From NCBI GenBank assembly GCA_000467935.1, contig KI259782.1:1322-18513 (forward strand): a stretch of 17,192 nucleotides of DNA, written 5' to 3'. The DNA is from Peptostreptococcaceae bacterium oral taxon 113 str. W5053. Lineage in GTDB: Bacteria; Bacillota; Clostridia; Tissierellales; Peptoniphilaceae. Positions 13,977 through 17,192 of this stretch are shown in pieces. The notes under the pieces are model-generated. The model worked only from the letters and a program-made list of their open reading frames with translations, searched no databases and was not told the origin of the DNA. Numbering within the stretch: the first letter of the stretch is position 1; each line of letters begins with the position of its first letter. The translations under genes were made by a program, and so were the position numbers.

Positions 13977-14207
13977 CTAATTTTTCACTGCAAAGTTTAA
14001 TTGTTTCCCATAAAGATTGCAAAACTCGAATAACATCAAAGTCATGCTCACAAACCCCAAAACGGCAGACAAAGTAAAACACCATTCCGACATTTACACC
14101 TATACAGGCTCAATATCTTCATGGCTGATACCCGAAGAAAAATATAGCAAAAAGTCACCAATCAAAAATAAACCACTTAAAAATCCTAAGAACACATCTT
14201 TTTTCAT
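13977..14207 (-). pseudogene. Small membrane protein gene interrupted by TAG and TAA in one frame
   Basis: From ATG at 14207 (weak AAAGG site) the frame gives a 35-residue piece with one membrane helix ('FLGFLSGLFLIGDFLLYF'), then TAG, one Val codon and TAA. The same frame then continues from ATG at 14093 for 38 residues with a second helix ('LSAVLGFVSMTLMLFEF') to a TAG at 13979-13977. Reading through gives a coherent 75-position two-helix protein, so two nonsense changes in one gene is the simple explanation. Two separate mini-proteins remain possible. No family recognised. Confidence 0.45.
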
Positions 14208-14297
14208 TTTACCTTTAAAATTTTTATATACTATCCGAACTTTTCTCTTTATAAAAATTTCGAATAAATATTTTATCTTTTTTTAATTGGATTTACC

Positions 14298-14544
14298 TTA
14301 TTCTTCTAAGATACTTCCGTATCCGTTAACAAAAAACACATTCATGAATTGAATATCCCCTTCCATCGGCCAACTATTGGAAAATTTTTTGAATTTCAAT
14401 CGCAGTACTTTGTCCAAAAAGCCTAAAAAAGGCAACGGGATGGATTGAGCTTCGTTCAAAAAAATCATTTTATTATGCATTCATCAATGCATGCATAAAA
14501 CACATTTCTTTTCCTTCCATTGCGTAAATCAAAATTTTTTTCAT
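14298..14544 (-). pseudogene. Frameshifted gene remnant with a DsrE-like N-terminus
   Basis: ATG at 14544 has GGGAG 8 nt upstream and encodes MKKILIYAMEGKEMCFMHAL plus three residues before TAA at 14475-14473. That start resembles DsrE-type small sulfur-relay or peroxiredoxin-like proteins ('CFxHxLLNAL'). In another frame an open stretch continues (14480-14298, 60 codons, including 'IPLPFLGFLDKVLRLKFKKF' and ending 'NGYGSILEE'). I do not recognise this second part. A frameshift, or a deletion that joined two genes, near 14475 is the best explanation. Confidence 0.4.
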
Positions 14545-14673
14545 CTATCTTTCTCCCTTCTTAACTTTCATCTGCCATAGAACTTTATTTATTTACTTTT
14601 TATACCCAATTTTTCCTTCTATAAGAAATAAATTTGGACGCTAACGGACATAGGATACCAATTCCCCAAAAAA

Positions 14674-14702
14674 TTGACATTTATATCTAGTTATAGTATA
14701 CT
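14674..14702 (+). promoter_or_regulatory. Promoter of the DUF1836-degV operon
   Basis: TTGACA (14674-14679), 17-nt spacer, TATACT (14697-14702), followed after 20 nt by AAGGAGG (14723-14729) and the ATG at 14735. This is near-perfect housekeeping consensus with a short leader. Confidence 0.9.
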
Positions 14703-14734
14703 TATCATATAGTTTCGAAAACAAGGAGGTAGTC

Positions 14735-15295
14735 ATGTATACAAATGATTTTGCAAATTTACAATCCATAAAATTACCCCGATATCAAGAACTTCCCAAC
14801 TTCGGCATCTACTCGGAACAACTTGTCGATATAATTCGCGCTCTATTTACAACAATCCTTGATGACGAGCAGCTCATCACCAAATCGATGATCAATAATT
14901 ATGTAAAACACAAACTTATGCCATCCCCCATCAAAAAAAAATATTATAGAGAACATATCGCCTACGCAATCGTCATCGTAATCTTAAAAAATGTACTTAC
15001 ACTCAACGAAATCCATCAAGGAATTCTCCATGAACTTACAAAAGATTCCATCGAAAAATTATACGATTATTTTGCAAATCAATTCGAAAAAATCTCTTCT
15101 CTTGTCATGGATTTGCTTCATTCACAAAATATAGAATCCGATTTTCAAATAGGAATACCTATGAATATGGAAAATAAAAACGGATTATCACTGGCAATCC
15201 TTAGTTTCGTAACAAAAATCGTGACAAAACTTTTGTTAAAATATACACCCGAACCAAAACAAACTACATCTATTGAGGAGGACGACAATGAGTAA
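14735..15295 (+). CDS. DUF1836 domain protein
   Basis: A 186-residue protein. Residues about 10-110 are DUF1836: 'LPRYQELPNFGIYSEQLVDII', then 'KSMINNYVKHKLMPSPIKKK' with a MerR/helix-turn-helix-like look, then 'YREHIAYAIVIVILKNVLTL'. The C-terminus is acidic (EEDDNE). Function is unestablished; the fold suggests a DNA-binding regulator. It starts at ATG 14735 with a strong AAGGAGG and overlaps the degV start by 8 nt, so the two are co-translated. DUF1836 genes are often found next to degV genes in Firmicutes, which suggests control of, or by, fatty-acid binding (inference). Confidence 0.88.
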   Translation: MYTNDFANLQSIKLPRYQELPNFGIYSEQLVDIIRALFTTILDDEQLITKSMINNYVKHKLMPSPIKKKYYREHIAYAIVIVILKNVLTLNEIHQGILHELTKDSIEKLYDYFANQFEKISSLVMDLLHSQNIESDFQIGIPMNMENKNGLSLAILSFVTKIVTKLLLKYTPEPKQTTSIEEDDNE

Positions 15296-16142
15296 GATAG
15301 CCATAATTGCAGATACAGCATGTGATCTCTCAAAAGAATATTATGAAAACAACCATGTGGAAATATTGCCACTTTGGGTCAATTTTTCAACCGGTTCCTA
15401 TCGAGATATTATTGATTTGGAAAAAAAGACCATTTATGAAATGATGGACGAAGAACTCCCCAAAACCAGTACCCCCTCACCGGGAGAAATCAAAGCCTTA
15501 ATCGATGAGTGTTTCAAAAAAGGATATGATGAGGTTCTTATCATCACCATTTCCTCCGGGCTAAGCGGCACCCATAATTTGTCCAATCTGATTGCAAAAG
15601 AATACCAAGACAAAGTCAAAGTATTTGACACAAAAAATATCGCCATCGGCTCCGGCTTTTATGCAATCCATGCAGTGGAAATGCGAAATCAAGGAAAGTC
15701 CATGGATGAAATTATCAATGCCTTGGAAACCGTTAAGCAAAAGGGAAAATCCTGCTGCTACTACACCATTCCTTCCCTATATCATCTAACCAAAGGAGGA
15801 AGAATTGGATTGGTAGCCGGCATTATCGGAGGACTCCTTCAATTCAAGCCGATTATCGCCTGCAATCAAGAGGGAATTTATTACGCCGTCGATAAGGTAA
15901 GAGGCTTTAATAAAGCACAAAAAATGTTAATCGAAAGAGTAAAAAAAGAGCTAAGCGGTGTGAAAAATTATTATTTCTCTATCTGCCACGGGGACAATAT
16001 TGAGGCATTGAAAAACGCAACGAATGAATTAAAAGAATATATCGACCATGCAAAACTTTTTGTCACCCATCAAATTGCCCCGACCTTGACCGTTCACACC
16101 GGCAAAGGACTTTTAGGCATCGCTTATTATATATTAGATTAA
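15288..16142 (+). CDS. DegV-family fatty-acid-binding protein (FakB-like)
   Basis: A 284-residue protein of normal DegV length. 'IIADTACDLSKEYYE' opens the first domain; 'TSTPSPGE' (Thr-Ser-x-Pro-Ser, residues about 60-67) and 'ISSGLSGTHNLS' contact the fatty-acid carboxyl in known structures; 'LTKGGRIG' is the conserved loop before the second domain, which ends 'HTGKGLLGIAYY'. DegV/FakB proteins bind acyl chains and present them to the FakA kinase for phospholipid synthesis. ATG at 15288 follows GAGGAGG; a TTG start five codons earlier is inside that site and is rejected. It overlaps the DUF1836 gene. Confidence 0.93.
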   Translation: MSKIAIIADTACDLSKEYYENNHVEILPLWVNFSTGSYRDIIDLEKKTIYEMMDEELPKTSTPSPGEIKALIDECFKKGYDEVLIITISSGLSGTHNLSNLIAKEYQDKVKVFDTKNIAIGSGFYAIHAVEMRNQGKSMDEIINALETVKQKGKSCCYYTIPSLYHLTKGGRIGLVAGIIGGLLQFKPIIACNQEGIYYAVDKVRGFNKAQKMLIERVKKELSGVKNYYFSICHGDNIEALKNATNELKEYIDHAKLFVTHQIAPTLTVHTGKGLLGIAYYILD

Positions 16143-16306
16143 TCATTCTTGTTTATCAAACAAAAATACTGATTATAAAATCAGGCAATCCGAAATCTAA
16201 AGACTGGTTTTTCCTCCACACCTTATCCTGCTTAAAGTGAACACAAGTGATAGAGAATTTCAACAAGTAGGACAACTTATCCAAACGTAATGACTATATT
16301 ACACAA

Positions 16307-16339
16307 CAACTATCGATCAATCCTCGACGGTTGTTTTTT
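16307..16339 (+). terminator. Terminator hairpin A (CAACTATCGA/TCGACGGTTG)
   Basis: A ten-position stem with one G.T wobble and one A-C mismatch, 7-nt loop, followed by TTTTTT. It is the first clear terminator after degV, 165 bp downstream. The same architecture recurs at 16634-16668. Confidence 0.7.
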
Positions 16340-16633
16340 ATTATAAATTTTAATTTTATCATCATTCCTTTTGCATTCACATATACAAACAAAATTTTCA
16401 GCAGAAACACTCATGCGAAAGAACAGGCATTATGAGAAAAACAAAGAACAAAAACACAACCATCAAAATTATACACGCGATATTCGTAATAGTGAATAGG
16501 ATGTACAGAATATGTTGAACAACACGCATCAGATAAGTTTAAATCTTGGCTTGAACAAGCTTTAAAATATGAAGAAGAATTATACAAACAAAAAATCATT
16601 TACGGGTAAGACGAAAAATATCAACACGAAAAG

Positions 16634-16668
16634 CAACTATCAATATTTATTTGACGGTTGTTTTTTTT
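16634..16668 (+). terminator. Terminator hairpin B (CAACTATCAA/TTGACGGTTG)
   Basis: Same ten-position stem as hairpin A, including the same internal A-C mismatch, but one pair is changed on both sides (G-C to A-T). It has an eight-T tail and sits just before the metallopeptidase gene. The two are diverged copies held together by base pairing. Confidence 0.7.
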
Positions 16669-16692
16669 ATTGCAAATCTATGGGAGGATTAA

Positions 16693-16953
16693 ATGATTGA
16701 CAAAGTCAAAATCGGATGGAAAGAATATAAGATTTCCAAAGAAGAAAAAAGCAGTATTCTGGTTGTTGACGGTGCGGAATGCTATGGTCAAATAAGCTAT
16801 GACAAGCAGATGATCTATTTACGAAAAGCAAACAGCGAAGAACAAGACAAGGCGACTTTGATTCATGAAATACTGCACGGTATCTCAGAAATGTATAATT
16901 TAGGTTTGTCAGAGGATATCGTCACAAGACTTGGAGATGACTTTAGAGAATAA
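16693..16953 (+). CDS. Small phage-type HExxH metallopeptidase-like protein
   Basis: An 86-residue protein. 'VKIGWKEYKI' opens, then 'CYGQISYDKQMIYLRK' and 'EQDKATLIHEILHGISEMY' with a zinc-binding HEILH (about residues 58-62). This is the layout of small ImmA/IrrE- or SprT-like peptidases carried by phages and conjugative elements, which commonly run a little longer; here the end 'LGDDFRE' looks cut or frameshifted. ATG at 16693 follows GGGAGGA with a 4-nt spacer. It stands alone between terminator hairpin B and the CRISPR trailer. Substrate unknown. Confidence 0.7.
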   Translation: MIDKVKIGWKEYKISKEEKSSILVVDGAECYGQISYDKQMIYLRKANSEEQDKATLIHEILHGISEMYNLGLSEDIVTRLGDDFRE

Positions 16954-17010
16954 CGAACATCGACCCCTTTTGAGCAGATAATATAAAAAATGCAGATACA
17001 ACACAAATAG

Positions 17011-17090
17011 AAAAAATCCTAACTTGTATAGCCTTCATAGCTGAAATCCGTTCTTCGTGAATAAAGGGAACGAAAGCTAAAAAGTTAGGA
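17011..17090 (-). terminator. Large nested hairpin with T-tract at the CRISPR trailer
   Basis: Outer stem TCCTAACTT (17017-17025) with AAGTTAGGA (17082-17090), an inner TAGC/GCTA pair, and a core CGTTC/GAACG. On the minus strand the outer stem is followed by TTTTTT (17016-17011), so it should stop transcripts leaving the array leftwards. The long loop is unusual for a simple terminator. Confidence 0.6.
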
Positions 17091-17104
17091 AGGAGGAAGG
17101 GTGA

Positions 17105-17192
17105 GTAATCACCCCGCGTGTGCGGGTAACATATTGAATCGAGAATTGATTATATAGATAGTCGAGGATCACCCCCGCGTGTGCGGGTAACA
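17105..17192 (-). CRISPR. Trailer end of a type I-E-like CRISPR array (two repeats, one spacer; continues off the window)
   Basis: The complete-looking repeat starts at 17166 on the plus strand (GGATCACCCCCGCGTGTGCG, then GGTAACA to the window edge). A second copy at about 17105-17131 has altered outer bases and one C fewer. Repeat ends are exactly 61 nt apart, as for a 28-nt repeat plus a 33-nt spacer (17133-17165). Read on the minus strand the repeat ends GGGTGATCC, like the Streptococcus thermophilus CRISPR4 type I-E repeat whose 3' end makes the crRNA handle. So the array is probably transcribed leftwards and the degenerate copy is the last repeat. No cas gene is in the window. Confidence 0.85.

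Larger units (their letters stand above)
13920..14734. other. Gene-poor 815-bp stretch between the reductase gene and DUF1836
   Basis: Apart from the two decayed minus-strand genes (13977-14207 and 14298-14544) and the plus-strand promoter near 14674-14702, I see nothing coding. The plus-strand open frame at 14017-14286 has no ribosome site and a low-complexity sequence and is treated as chance. No tRNA, rRNA or riboswitch-like fold is evident. Confidence 0.5.
16143..16692 (+). other. 550-bp stretch of decayed coding fragments
   Basis: No intact gene. Two plus-strand frames look like ends of lost genes: 16201-16290 ends '...NTSDREFQQVGQLIQT' then stop; 16496-16609 contains 'ASDKFKSWLEQALKYEEELY' then stop. 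A 28-codon ORF at 16413-16499 has no ribosome site. Composition looks protein-like, not random, and a phage-like metallopeptidase follows, so an eroded prophage or conjugative element is likely. Families are not recognised. Confidence 0.4.

Noticed and set aside
14017..14286. 89-codon plus-strand open frame
   Set aside because: No ribosome site, Lys/Asn/Ser low-complexity sequence, and it lies antisense to a better minus-strand coding remnant.
16413..16499. 28-codon ORF MRKNRHYEKNKEQ...
   Set aside because: No ribosome site, very polar low-complexity sequence and placed among decayed fragments.
17101..17157. GTG-started ORF of 18 codons with AGGAGG upstream, reading through the terminal CRISPR repeat
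   Set aside because: It runs through repeat and spacer, is very short and on the strand opposite to predicted array transcription; the AGGAGG is probably chance.

Overview
The window is AT-rich DNA with strong AGGAGG ribosome binding sites, TTGACA-N17-TATAMT promoters and tightly overlapping operons. It suggests a low-GC Gram-positive anaerobe (Bacillota, Clostridia or Tissierellia type). This rests on gene content (DUF1836-DegV pair, PadR-DUF2812 pair, Trep_Strep-type ECF S components, clostridial ICE genes), not on a database match.

Layout. Positions 1-1504 (minus strand) are the edge of an integrative conjugative element: a tiny coupled ORF, a CD1845-like membrane protein, a DUF6017 replication-initiator-like protein and the first codons of a PcfB-like gene. 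The initiator gene contains a 23-bp-period direct repeat array that looks like intragenic replication iterons. Positions about 1540-1785 hold a hairpin and the left end of a dead IS200/IS605 element. Positions 1792-2815 hold an autoregulated-looking PadR regulator plus a DUF2812 membrane protein, with two identical-format operators placed on the promoter.

The core is about 10 kb of minus-strand transporter genes in two operons. Operon 1 (12890 to 5664): ECF S component, EcfT, a 1083-residue protein fusing a double ECF ATPase to a complete half ABC exporter, a second half exporter, a 63-residue membrane protein and a hemolysin III (PAQR) protein. Operon 2 (about 5497 to 2834): EcfT with an apparent AUA start, a double ECF ATPase and an S component. 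The two operons share a promoter-proximal motif (GTTAG-N6-C(T/A)AAC-like) and almost identical terminator hairpins. Together they look like a set of importers built on ECF modules plus an IrtAB/YbtPQ-like exporter-fold pair. Metal-chelate or siderophore uptake is the best guess from known relatives such as the equibactin locus, but the substrate is not visible in the sequence.

Positions 13038-14544 hold a ketopantoate reductase-family gene preceded by two decayed genes. On the plus strand, 14735-16142 encode DUF1836 and DegV proteins under a consensus promoter. Positions 16143-16953 look like eroded mobile DNA: coding fragments, two covarying terminators and a small HExxH metallopeptidase. 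The right edge (17017-17192) is the trailer end of a type I-E-like CRISPR array, which continues past the window and appears to be transcribed leftwards.
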